From Bacilli bacterium (GTDB taxonomy: Bacteria > Bacillota_I > Bacilli_A > RFN20 > CAG-631): a DNA stretch of 64,000 bases. This document shows, one piece after another, positions 35,457 to 43,755 of this stretch (position 1 is its first letter; every line of letters begins with the position of its first letter). Made by a program: the position numbers and the translations under genes. The stretch is from contig CAAEBM010000057.1 of assembly GCA_900754115.1 (NCBI GenBank), positions 1-64,000 of the forward strand, in the 5' to 3' direction. The notes below the pieces were generated by a model that was not told where the DNA came from, did no database searches, and saw nothing but the letters and a program-made list of their open reading frames with translations.

Positions 35457-37445
35457 TTAGTAAAATATCATTTTCAAAATCGAACCCAAACAAAAAATAA
35501 AACTAGACAAAATCCAGGCAATCATAATTTGAAAGATGATGGCTAAAATTAAGCGTTTTTTGCTGCCAAGTTCTTGTTTCATTGCACTGACTGAACCTAA
35601 ACAAGGAACAGAAAACAGATTAAACGTGACAAAAGCATATGCACTGATAGGAGTAAAGTTTTGAAACATTCCTTGATTTGAAAAAATGGCTTCTGCGCTC
35701 GCTGATTGACTAATTCCTTGAATAATAGCCATAGAAGAAACCACTTGCTCTTTGGCAATTAAACCTTGAAAACTAGAGACCGTTGCGGCCCAATTAAGTT
35801 CTCCAATAATAGGATAAAAAAACCAACTAAACATTTTTCCAATGGACGCTAAAATGCTATCTTCTATCGTATAGTGAATTTTATCTATGTAATGCATTTC
35901 CCACGTAAAAGATAAAAAAAACCACAGTAAAATACTACAAGCTAATATCAAACTTCCCGTTTTTTTAACAAAATGCAAAATTCTTTCATTGATGTCCTTC
36001 AATAAAAAAGAAAAACGAGGCCATTGATAATCTGGAAGTTCTTGAATAAAAGGAGTAGTCGAAGTTTTAGAATAAAAAATTTTTTTAATGCAATAAGCAC
36101 TTACTAAAATAATTAAAATGGCAAGTAAATAAAAAGAAAAGGAGACAAGCCACGCACTTTTTTTAAAAAAGAATTGACAAAATAATGAAATAATGGGCAA
36201 TTTAGCAGAGCATGGGATAAAAGGTGTAAGCATAACCGTCATTTTTCGCTCTGAATCTTCTTTTATAATGCGACAACTCATAATGCCTGGCACGCTACAT
36301 CCTGTTCCAATAATAAAAGGAATTAAAGATTTGCCACTTAAACCAAAACGAACAAATAATTTATCTAATAAAAAAGCGATTCGACTCATATAACCAGAAG
36401 CTTCTAAAAAAGAAAGACAAAGAAATAAAAGAAACAATTGTGGAATAAAACTCAAAATCGTACTCACACCGACAAAAATTCCATTGCAGATTAAATCTTT
36501 CACCCATAAAGGTGTTTGATTTGCAATCATCATTCGTTGCAATTGAATTTGAATCCAATCAAAAAACTGATTGACATATCCAGTAAGAAGTGAACCCACA
36601 AAACCAATGGACAAAAAGTAAATAAACGCCATAATGCAAACAAATAAAAGCAATCCACCCCATCGATGTAAAAAAATGGTGTCTAAACGATCGGTCCAAT
36701 TGTAATGATTTTTTATAGGTTGAATCGCTGGTTTTACAAGTTTATCTACCCATTGATATCGTTGAGTGATTAAAAGTTGTTCTATGTCTAAATGATATTT
36801 TGTTTCTAATGTTACAATCAAATTGCTTGTTTGTAACGAAACTTTTTTTTCTTCTAGTTGCTGAATTGCCATCAATCTAGGATGAGCACTATCAAGCTGA
36901 TCTTTTTTTTCTAAAAGAGCAATTTGCTTTTCAACATCAAAGGAAAAAATAGACATTTTTTCTTTTTTCCAATTTCCATTTTTTAATTGTTGTATCAAAG
37001 TATGGATACCTTGATTAGAAATAGCTGAAAGAAAAACAATCGGAACGCGCAGTTGTTTTTTTAAATATTCAAAATCAATTTGGATTCCTTTTTTAGACAA
37101 GCAATCCATCATATTGAAAACGAGAAGAAGGGGACAATTTAAATCAAAAAGTTGAGAGGTTAAATAAAGACTTCTTTCTAAAAGAGTGACATCAATGACA
37201 TTGATGATGAGATCAGGTTTTTCTTCAAAAAGATAATTTTGCGTAATTTGTTCTTCTAATGTATAGGAATTTAAAGAATAAATACCTGGCAAATCAACAC
37301 ATTCTATCGCAGTATTTTCAATGATTCCACTTTTTCTTTCAATCGTCACCCCTGGCCAATTACCGATTTTTTGATTACCATGAGTCAAACGATTAAACAA
37401 CGTGGTTTTCCCACAATTTGGATTGCCAACTAATGCAACTTTCAT
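35457..37445 (-). CDS. feoB: Ferrous iron transporter FeoB
   Basis: 662 residues. The N-terminal G domain shows GNPNCGKTTLFN, DLPGIYSLN and NMMDC in place of NxxD, and a helical GDI-like region follows. Two Gate domains lie in the membrane part (IPFIIGTGCSVPGIMSCR with the Cys; AYAFVTFNLFSVPCLGSV), with about nine or more membrane segments. It imports Fe2+ and pairs with the suf operon functionally. The ATG overlaps feoA by 4 nt. Confidence 0.93.
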   Translation of the reverse strand: MKVALVGNPNCGKTTLFNRLTHGNQKIGNWPGVTIERKSGIIENTAIECVDLPGIYSLNSYTLEEQITQNYLFEEKPDLIINVIDVTLLERSLYLTSQLFDLNCPLLLVFNMMDCLSKKGIQIDFEYLKKQLRVPIVFLSAISNQGIHTLIQQLKNGNWKKEKMSIFSFDVEKQIALLEKKDQLDSAHPRLMAIQQLEEKKVSLQTSNLIVTLETKYHLDIEQLLITQRYQWVDKLVKPAIQPIKNHYNWTDRLDTIFLHRWGGLLLFVCIMAFIYFLSIGFVGSLLTGYVNQFFDWIQIQLQRMMIANQTPLWVKDLICNGIFVGVSTILSFIPQLFLLFLCLSFLEASGYMSRIAFLLDKLFVRFGLSGKSLIPFIIGTGCSVPGIMSCRIIKEDSERKMTVMLTPFIPCSAKLPIISLFCQFFFKKSAWLVSFSFYLLAILIILVSAYCIKKIFYSKTSTTPFIQELPDYQWPRFSFLLKDINERILHFVKKTGSLILACSILLWFFLSFTWEMHYIDKIHYTIEDSILASIGKMFSWFFYPIIGELNWAATVSSFQGLIAKEQVVSSMAIIQGISQSASAEAIFSNQGMFQNFTPISAYAFVTFNLFSVPCLGSVSAMKQELGSKKRLILAIIFQIMIAWILSSFIFCLGSILKMIFY

Positions 37446-37708
37446 GAAGGCATCACTTGTACCAGAATGTTTTTTAATTCTTCTTTACGCACACATAATT
37501 CATACCCACGCAATTGTACACCAATTGGGTCTTTAAAAGGGGAAATTTTTTTGATAAACAAAAAAGTGCCTATAGTCATTCCCATATCTAAAAGTCGGCG
37601 ACGATGGGCATTGGGTTTTTCAATGTATGCAATAATTATGGCTTTTTGTCCCCATTTTAAGTCACTCAATGCTATTATTTTATTCAAAATTGTGGTTTCT
37701 TTGGCCAA
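37442..37708 (-). CDS. feoA: FeoA domain protein (TTG start)
   Basis: 88 residues. GQKAIIIAYIEKPNAHRRRLLDMGMTIGTFLFI and DPIGVQLRGYELCVRKEE are the SH3-like FeoA fold. It is a cytosolic partner of FeoB. The GTG at 37717 is part of the SD (GGGTGAT), so the TTG at 37708 is preferred. The same SD/start block occurs inverted before the divergent gene. Confidence 0.85.
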   Translation of the reverse strand: MAKETTILNKIIALSDLKWGQKAIIIAYIEKPNAHRRRLLDMGMTIGTFLFIKKISPFKDPIGVQLRGYELCVRKEELKNILVQVMPS

Positions 37709-37836
37709 GTCAATCACCCTTTTTTTTACTTTTTTAACTGTTTCATTATATGAAAATTTTTTTTAATTTAGTCATGCGATACATTAATAAATTTTTTGCT
37801 TTTTCCATATATTGAACTAAAGGGTGATTGACTTGG
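37705..37836. repeat. 18-bp inverted repeat spanning the feoA/37.8-kb divergent promoter region
   Basis: AAAGGGTGATTGACTTGG occurs at 37819-37836 on the plus strand and, exactly, at 37705-37722 on the minus strand. Each arm holds the SD and TTG start of one divergent gene, so both proteins have the same translation initiation region. Confidence 0.75.
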
Positions 37837-38234
37837 ATTCTTGTTTCTTTAATCAAAACCAACAAACTCAACAACAAAATATCCAAGCAGAAATAGAATC
37901 TTTAAATATGCAAATTTTTTTTATGCTTGTTTTAATTGGATCTATTTCTTTATCCATTTATATCATCGAAAGTTATAAAGATCTTTTAATCAATGGGCAA
38001 AATGCAAAACATACGCAAGAAGAATTACAAGATTATGCCATTTTGGCTTCTTTTATTACTACAATTGTTGTCAGTTATTTTTTATACGTCGCTTATAAAA
38101 CTTATAAAAGTCAGCCCACTGCTTCAAATGCCATTTTTTTGTTTATCGCTGTCATGGTTGAAGTTGCGACAATTTTAAGAACTTTAACGTTAGCCGCTAC
38201 TCCTTTTGAAAATGTCAATGATGATTTTATTTAA
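37833..38234 (+). CDS. Small membrane protein divergent from feoAB
   Basis: 133 residues, unrecognised. A Gln/Asn-rich N-terminus is followed by three hydrophobic segments (about 28-47, 66-88 and 97-120) and an acidic tail. Start TTG 37833 by analogy with feoA; the GTG at 37824 sits in the SD. The shared divergent region suggests co-regulation with iron uptake, which is inference. Confidence 0.6.
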   Translation: MDSCFFNQNQQTQQQNIQAEIESLNMQIFFMLVLIGSISLSIYIIESYKDLLINGQNAKHTQEELQDYAILASFITTIVVSYFLYVAYKTYKSQPTASNAIFLFIAVMVEVATILRTLTLAATPFENVNDDFI

Positions 38235-38261
38235 TCTTGACTTATATACAATTTTTTATTC

Positions 38262-38293
38262 AAAAAGCAGGAAATGATGTTTCCTGCTTTTAC
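38262..38293. terminator. Bidirectional terminator
   Basis: AAAAAGCAGGAAA/TTTCCTGCTTTT with loop TGATG, between convergent genes. Confidence 0.85.
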
Positions 38294-38295
38294 TT

Positions 38296-39720
38296 TTAAT
38301 CTTTTATTCTTTCTATAATCGTTCTAGCAATTTTAACTCCATTAGCTCCTGCTTGAGCAAGACCTCTGGTAATTCCAGCACCATCCCCACCAACAAATAA
38401 ATTTTTAATTTTTTTAGTTTCAAATTCATTGGTTACATCTACTCGGTCAGAATAAAATTTTGCTTCTACTCCATAAAACAACGTATGGTCATTAGCAATT
38501 CCTGGAGTGACATAATTTAAGGCTTGAATCATTTCAATGATTGATTTCATCGTTTTGTAGGGTAAAATTAAACCTAAGTCTCCTGGAACTGCTTCTTTTA
38601 AAGTAGGTTTTACAAAACCTTCTTCAATTCTTTTTTTCGTCGATCTTCTGCCTAACAAAATATCTCCATATTTTTGAACAATGACACTGCCGCCACTTAA
38701 TTTATTGGCTAATTCACTGATTTCTTTAGCATATTCATTAGGATTTTTAAAAGGATCATCAAATTCTAAAGAAACTAATAAAGCAAAATTGGTATTTTCA
38801 CTTCCTAATTTTGAATTGTGATAAGAGTGTCCATTGCAAACCATTACACCATTATGATTTTCAATGACAACATAGCCACTAGGGTTAGAACAAAAAGTGC
38901 GAACTTGTGTTCCTAAACTGGTAGAATAAATGAATTTTCCTTCATATAAATATTTATTAATTTCATCCATGATAATATTATTTGTCTCTACCCGAACACC
39001 AACATCAACACGATTGTTATAACAACGAACATGATGTTTTGATAAAGTTTTTGTCAGCCATTCTGCACCAGGTCTTCCAATTCCTAACACGACATAATCT
39101 GCCGTAATTTGTTTTCCTTCTTTTAATAAAACTCCACATACTTTATCATTTTCGATTAAAAGATCATAAACTTCTGTCGCAAATAAAAAATCAATCTTCT
39201 TTTTTAAAGTTTCATAAATATTTTTTAAAACTTGTAAGTTGATTTCTGTTCCTAGGTGACGAACTTCACTGCGTAAAAGTTTCAATCCCACAGCAATTCC
39301 TTTTTTTTCAATTTCATATACTTCTTTAGATTGAGGATTCGTTAACTCTTCTGGAGCGCCATGTTTTAAATTAATACTATCGACATAGCGAATGAGGTCT
39401 AACACTTCTTCTTCGGGCAAATAATCCGTCATCCAGCCACCAAAATCACTAGTAATATTGAACTTCCCATCTGAAAAAGCACCACAACCACCAAATCCAC
39501 TGGTCATAGAACAACTCGGTTTGCAACCGCTGTTTCCATAAATATCTTGAGGACATTGTTTAATTTTCTTTTGTAAAATTGGACAAGTCCGATGTTCCAA
39601 ATCTAGTCCTTTATCAATTAGTAAAACGGATTTTGAAGGAGCTTTTACCATTAGTTCATAGGCTGTAAAAATTCCAGTTGGTCCTCCACCGACAATAATG
39701 ACATCATAATTATTCTTCAT
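38296..39720 (-). CDS. FAD-dependent dehydrogenase (COG2509 type)
   Basis: 474 residues. YDVIIVGGGPTGIFTAYEL binds FAD. CPILQKKIKQCPQDIYGNSGCKPSCSMTSGFGGCGAFSDGKFN is a Cys-rich insert after the first Rossmann strand, and VLGIGRPGAEWL and LFVGGDGAGITRGLAQAGANGVKIA close the fold. The family is widespread in anaerobic Bacillota with no proven substrate. Start MKNNYDV at 39720 behind GAGGAG; the longer frame adds five codons without SD. It overlaps hpt by 11 nt. Confidence 0.85.
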   Translation of the reverse strand: MKNNYDVIIVGGGPTGIFTAYELMVKAPSKSVLLIDKGLDLEHRTCPILQKKIKQCPQDIYGNSGCKPSCSMTSGFGGCGAFSDGKFNITSDFGGWMTDYLPEEEVLDLIRYVDSINLKHGAPEELTNPQSKEVYEIEKKGIAVGLKLLRSEVRHLGTEINLQVLKNIYETLKKKIDFLFATEVYDLLIENDKVCGVLLKEGKQITADYVVLGIGRPGAEWLTKTLSKHHVRCYNNRVDVGVRVETNNIIMDEINKYLYEGKFIYSTSLGTQVRTFCSNPSGYVVIENHNGVMVCNGHSYHNSKLGSENTNFALLVSLEFDDPFKNPNEYAKEISELANKLSGGSVIVQKYGDILLGRRSTKKRIEEGFVKPTLKEAVPGDLGLILPYKTMKSIIEMIQALNYVTPGIANDHTLFYGVEAKFYSDRVDVTNEFETKKIKNLFVGGDGAGITRGLAQAGANGVKIARTIIERIKD

Positions 39721-40270
39721 TTTTTTGCTCCTCACTTTCTAAATATTTCAAATTCATTATTCCTACACAAGGAAGGTTGCGATATTTTTCGTTATAATCC
39801 AAGCCATACCCTATGACAAAACAATCTTCAATTTCAAATCCAATATATTTAGGATGAATACAGACTTTTCTTTTTGATGGTTTATCAAGCAAAGTGACAA
39901 TTTCAATTGACTTTGCTTGATGTTGCTTGAAATGTTGCATTAATTTTTGGGCAGTTAATCCCGTATCGACAATATCTTCAACAATTAAAATATCTTTATC
40001 TTGAATTTCAAAGTTGACAAAATTCTTCAACGTGACATCTCCAGAAGTTTGTATTCCAATATAACTTGTCGCTTTGATGAATTCCACACTTAAATTACAT
40101 TGAATATTTTTTAAAAGTTCAGCAAAAAACATGAATCCTCCTTTTAAAGTACAAATTAAAATTGGATTTTTATTTTGATAATCTTGTGTAATTTGCTTGC
40201 CTAATTCTTTACAACGATTTTGAATATCTTTTTCATCATATAAAATTTTTACCATTAAATCTTTGTTCAT
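39710..40270 (-). CDS. hpt: Hypoxanthine phosphoribosyltransferase
   Basis: 186 residues. The PRPP loop is ILIVEDIVDTGLTAQKLM (acidic DD-type site VEDIVDTG), with ICTLKGGFMFFAEL and the C-terminal purine hood CFVIGYGLDYNEKYRNLP. It salvages hypoxanthine/guanine. It overlaps the FAD dehydrogenase gene by 11 nt; acetyltransferase genes lie upstream in the same direction. Confidence 0.92.
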   Translation of the reverse strand: MNKDLMVKILYDEKDIQNRCKELGKQITQDYQNKNPILICTLKGGFMFFAELLKNIQCNLSVEFIKATSYIGIQTSGDVTLKNFVNFEIQDKDILIVEDIVDTGLTAQKLMQHFKQHQAKSIEIVTLLDKPSKRKVCIHPKYIGFEIEDCFVIGYGLDYNEKYRNLPCVGIMNLKYLESEEQKNEE

Positions 40271-40279
40271 CTCATCACC

Positions 40280-40894
40280 TCATTGTTGAATGTCTTCTAC
40301 GCAATCTTCTTTTGTAATTTTGCGAATCACTCTACAAGGATTGCCTGCAGCCAATACTCCTTCTGGAATATCATGAGTTACCACACTACCTGAACCAATA
40401 ACACTATTTTTTTTAATCGTCACTCCTGGATTAATGATGACATTTCCAGCAATCCACACATTTTCTTCAATAGTGATAGGTTTACAATATTCTAAATCAT
40501 ACTTTCGTCCAGTTTTTAAATCTATACGCATATTGCGTTCAGAAGGAACTAAAGAATGAAGAGGAGTATATAAAGATACATTCGGTCCAATAAAAACATT
40601 GTTTTTAATGGTGACTTTTGCACAATCTAAAATCGTACAATTATAGTTAATAAAACAATCATCCCCAATGTAAGTGTTACAACCATAATCGAGTAAAAGT
40701 CCCGTTTCAATAAAACTATCTTTACCAAAATGCCCTAAAAGAGATTGTAATATTTCTTTTCTTTTTGGCAATTCATCATCATTTAAATGATTAAATTCCA
40801 TCATTTTATTTCGTGCTAATCGTCTTAATTGAACAAGTTGGGCATCTGTTGGATCATATAGTTGATTCGCTAACATTTTTTCCATTTCTGTCAT
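40280..40894 (-). CDS. Maa-type sugar O-acetyltransferase
   Basis: 204 residues. The N-terminal Mac domain (EKMLANQLYDPTDAQLVQLR) is followed by a left-handed beta helix of hexapeptide repeats (VFIGPNVSLYTPLHS, VWIAGNVIINPGVTI) with the catalytic His in PLHSL, and ends GNPCRVIRKI. It acetylates maltose/galactoside-like sugars from acetyl-CoA. Overlaps the GNAT gene by 4 nt. Confidence 0.9.
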   Translation of the reverse strand: MTEMEKMLANQLYDPTDAQLVQLRRLARNKMMEFNHLNDDELPKRKEILQSLLGHFGKDSFIETGLLLDYGCNTYIGDDCFINYNCTILDCAKVTIKNNVFIGPNVSLYTPLHSLVPSERNMRIDLKTGRKYDLEYCKPITIEENVWIAGNVIINPGVTIKKNSVIGSGSVVTHDIPEGVLAAGNPCRVIRKITKEDCVEDIQQ

Positions 40895-41664
40895 TTTTTG
40901 TCCCTCCTATCATGGATTTTTAATGTAATGTGCTTTTTTTCATTAAATATAGCTAAAATTGACGGCATTTTTAAAGTTAAATCATCGGATAAAAGGCCAA
41001 AATTTCTCCAGATTACTTGAATGGATTCATGATATTGAAAAATACCATATCCCCCTTCTAAAACATCATGTAATGCATCCAAATTATGACCCATTTTAAA
41101 ATTTAAATGCTTCGTAAATTTTTTTTCAATTTCTTGATAAAAATCATCTAAACTAAAAATATTTTCTCCATCAATAACAATCGTCTTAGGCATTTCATAA
41201 ATTTTTAACATCCCTTGATATTTTTTTTGTTGCAAAGGTAATTCTAAAAGAAATGAAGTTTGAGGAGTTGATAAAATATGGGAGTGTACAAAACCAAATC
41301 GTCCATAATAATGAATATCCCCAATCAAAAAAATTGCTCCAATCGTTGTTTTTTTTGCTTCTTGTATAGCGTGTTGCATTAATTGAGTCCCTATTTTTTG
41401 ATTGCGGTAATCCTTATGAACAGCTAAAGGAGCAAGTAAAAAAACGGTATCTTTTCCAATAAACGTAATGTTTAATTTAACATGACCGATAATTTGGTGA
41501 TCTTGTTCAGCGACATATTCGTATTGATTATCATTTTCAGGAATGGTTCTTAAATATTCTAAATAATCTTGTTCAAGACCATCCGAAACTTTCGCCGTCT
41601 CAAAAGCAGTTTTTACAAACTGATAAATTGCGGGATAATCTTTTTTAAAAGCTTGTCGAATCAT
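40891..41664 (-). CDS. GNAT N-acetyltransferase fused to a barstar-like domain
   Basis: 257 residues. Residues 1-150 are a GNAT domain (IYQFVKTAFETAKVSDG; acetyl-CoA loop LAVHKDYRNQKIGTQLMQHA; HYYGRFGFVHS). Residues ~160-257 resemble barstar: a short strand with IDGENIFSLDDFYQEI, then GHNLDALHDVL, which aligns with the barnase-binding helix (barstar Gly31, Asn33, Asp35, Asp39; Trp38 is His here), then SIQVIWRNFG. Barstar-fold proteins bind and inhibit secreted-type ribonucleases. No barnase-like gene occurs in the window. One uninterrupted frame, SD GGAGG. GNAT certain, barstar fairly sure. Confidence 0.8.
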   Translation of the reverse strand: MIRQAFKKDYPAIYQFVKTAFETAKVSDGLEQDYLEYLRTIPENDNQYEYVAEQDHQIIGHVKLNITFIGKDTVFLLAPLAVHKDYRNQKIGTQLMQHAIQEAKKTTIGAIFLIGDIHYYGRFGFVHSHILSTPQTSFLLELPLQQKKYQGMLKIYEMPKTIVIDGENIFSLDDFYQEIEKKFTKHLNFKMGHNLDALHDVLEGGYGIFQYHESIQVIWRNFGLLSDDLTLKMPSILAIFNEKKHITLKIHDRRDKK

Positions 41665-41733
41665 GTCCTTCCTCCTTTTTTTACCACTTTTTTATTATAC
41701 ATAAATCCAAAGTTTTAAAAAAGAGTGAAAATG

Positions 41734-41764
41734 AAAAATGCATAAAAAATTATGCATTTTTTTA
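41734..41764 (-). terminator. Terminator of the 42.4-kb lipoprotein gene
   Basis: AAAAATGCATAA/TTATGCATTTTT hairpin with T-runs, 20 bp past the stop. Confidence 0.75.
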
Positions 41765-41786
41765 AATCTTTTTTAATCAAGAATGA

Positions 41787-42398
41787 TTATTTATTTTCAA
41801 AAAGTTTCATGTAACTGATAACTGGACGACTATTTGTCAATCCATTCAATGGAGAAGCAAATTGAATCGTATTTAAATCTTCTACGTCTAATTCAAGAAC
41901 AATCATTTCTGTTGAACCAGTGTAAAGGGTTGGTTCAGCATCATTAATAGATAAATTGAAATCTTCTTCTCCTTTACTTCCACTCCAAGAATAAAGTCCT
42001 AATTCAATTTTATCAATACTTGTAGAAGAAGCAAAAGCAAGGGTAATGCTACCATTGTTTTTCCCGTTTAATTTTACACCAGCAACTTTATGACCTTGTG
42101 ATACTTGAGCTTTTTCTACTCCTTTATCAGAAGCGGTCACAGAAGTCAAAGATAATGTAGAACCACTTGTTTGGTTGACAAATAATGAAGTAATGTCTCC
42201 CGTTAAATCAATTCCACGATCAGGTAATGTATCATCATAACTTCCACTGACATTTGAAAAATCGTAATGAGCAACTTCAACTAATTGTGTTGAACCACCA
42301 CCAGTTTTTTCACTACTGCCATCATCTGCGTTTTTATCGCAGGCAACTAAACCTAAAGACAAAACTAAAGCTGGAATTAAAAATAATTTAAATTTCAT
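41787..42398 (-). CDS. Small lipoprotein of unknown function
   Basis: 203 residues. Signal peptide with lipobox LVAC at 17-20, then a Ser/Gly-rich linker and a compact domain rich in beta strands (TLPDRGIDLTGDITSLFV, GVKLNGKNNGSITLAFAS, LSINDAEPTLYTGSTEMIVLELD, SRPVISYMKLFENK). The last part is reminiscent of carbohydrate-binding or discoidin-like folds, which is only a guess. SD AAGGAG. Lone gene on the minus strand at the edge of the lipoprotein region. Confidence 0.75.
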   Translation of the reverse strand: MKFKLFLIPALVLSLGLVACDKNADDGSSEKTGGGSTQLVEVAHYDFSNVSGSYDDTLPDRGIDLTGDITSLFVNQTSGSTLSLTSVTASDKGVEKAQVSQGHKVAGVKLNGKNNGSITLAFASSTSIDKIELGLYSWSGSKGEEDFNLSINDAEPTLYTGSTEMIVLELDVEDLNTIQFASPLNGLTNSRPVISYMKLFENK

Positions 42399-42504
42399 AT
42401 TATGCTCCTTTTTTCTTTCTAAGATAAGTATACTCTAAAAAAGAAAAATTTCCAATCCCTATATTTTTTATTTTCTTCCTTTTTTGCATTTTAAAAAAAA
42501 AGAG

Positions 42505-42533
42505 TTGTAAATGAGAAAAAATCGGAATATAAT
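42505..42533 (+). promoter_or_regulatory. Sigma-A promoter of the WP-repeat lipoprotein
   Basis: TTGTAA, 17 bp, TATAAT, 35 bp before the ATG. Confidence 0.75.
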
Positions 42534-42568
42534 TTTATAATAATAGTATTTTTTGGAGGGGATTATTT

Positions 42569-43696
42569 ATGGCAAAAAACTATTGGTTTTTAGTGTTTTC
42601 GTTATTTTTATGCTCTTCTTGTCAAAACACTACTAATTCATCATCCTTAGAATCAAATGTTTTTAGCTCTAATCCTACTTATCAAACTAAATGGCCTGAT
42701 GATGTGCAATCCATTATTGAAGAAAGTTGCCATGGATTTTCTATTCCTTTTTTTGAAGCCGAATATTATGAAGCTTCTTTAGAAAGTTCTGATTCAGGAA
42801 CCTTTGCTATTATCTATTGTTATCGATTTGATGAAAGAAATGCTGTTAAAAATTATAATTCTATCTTAGAAAATGATGGTTATGAAATTGAAGATTTAAC
42901 CTATGATTATGGTTGTTATTATGCACAAAAAAGCATTTCTACTGTTTCCACCTCTATTATTCAATATAATTATGTGATAGATCCCATTGACAATTACTTT
43001 ATGATAGCGACCACTGTAACAGGAACAACGCAATCTACAAATCAAACTACACAATGGCCTAAAGAAGAAATTGAAGCCATTTTAAATACCGATTTACCTC
43101 ATTATGTAGCAGATTATTATCTCTACGCTCCTTATGTAACTGGGGATGGCTCTTTAGGAATCATTTTAAATTGTTATGGAGAAAATGTCTCGCAAAATAG
43201 TGAAGAAGAATACAAAAACATTTTAATAGAAGCTGGTTTTGAAGTCAGTGTTTCTGGAAACACTTATTTTGGATCAAAAGATAACCTATGTATTTTATTT
43301 TACTATTCCCAATATGAAATGGAAGAAGCTTATTTTGTCATCTATGCATATTATAAACAAGTAAGTTCTTCGATTTGGCCTAGTGAACAAATTTATCAAG
43401 AAACGGGTCTAGTCTTACCCATTTATCAGCAAGAAGGCATAGAAATTGAATCTCAATTAGTGACACAAGAAGGAAGTACTTACTATTGTATTTGGATATG
43501 GGGAGCAAATGATACAGCTTTAGAAACCTATCATCAGCAATTATTAAATGATGGTTGGGTAATTGATTCAAGTGGTTCGATTGAAAATGGATATGTCTAT
43601 CAAGATGAAAGTGGGCAACATCGAATTCAAAGTATTTATTATCCAAAAGAATTGACTTATGAGTTGCAAGATTGTTTGTTTTTAATGATTCAATAG
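42569..43696 (+). CDS. Lipoprotein with three WP repeats
   Basis: 375 residues. The signal sequence ends in the lipobox CSSC (15-18), then a Ser/Asn linker. Three ~110-120-residue units begin at Trp-Pro near residues 42, 162 and 270 (WPDDVQSIIEES, WPKEEIEAILNT, WPSEQIYQETG). Each contains an IP/LP-x-Y/F turn, a beta-rich core and a helix ending Y-x-x-x-L-x-x-x-G/D-Y/F/W (YNSILENDGYEI, YKNILIEAGFEV, YHQQLLNDGWVI). The same unit occurs twice in the lipoprotein at 46.5 kb. I do not know a named family. Expected on the outer membrane face of a Gram-positive cell. SD GGAGGGG. Confidence 0.8.
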   Translation: MAKNYWFLVFSLFLCSSCQNTTNSSSLESNVFSSNPTYQTKWPDDVQSIIEESCHGFSIPFFEAEYYEASLESSDSGTFAIIYCYRFDERNAVKNYNSILENDGYEIEDLTYDYGCYYAQKSISTVSTSIIQYNYVIDPIDNYFMIATTVTGTTQSTNQTTQWPKEEIEAILNTDLPHYVADYYLYAPYVTGDGSLGIILNCYGENVSQNSEEEYKNILIEAGFEVSVSGNTYFGSKDNLCILFYYSQYEMEEAYFVIYAYYKQVSSSIWPSEQIYQETGLVLPIYQQEGIEIESQLVTQEGSTYYCIWIWGANDTALETYHQQLLNDGWVIDSSGSIENGYVYQDESGQHRIQSIYYPKELTYELQDCLFLMIQ

Positions 43697-43726
43697 GTAT
43701 AAATAACGATAAAAGTTATTGAATAC

Positions 43727-43743
43727 AAAAAAAAAAAAAAAAA
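43727..43743. repeat. A17 homopolymer tract
   Basis: Seventeen consecutive A at 43727-43743, the longest homopolymer seen in the window, directly before the SD (GGGG) of the Big2 lipoprotein gene. It could change length by slippage and so alter spacing between promoter and start. Confidence 0.7.
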
Positions 43744-43755
43744 GGGGAAAATTTT

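Noticed and set aside
37709..37717. GTG start for feoA (and the matching GTG at 37824)
   Set aside because: Each GTG is inside the SD GGGTGAT; the TTG nine bases later has the right spacing.
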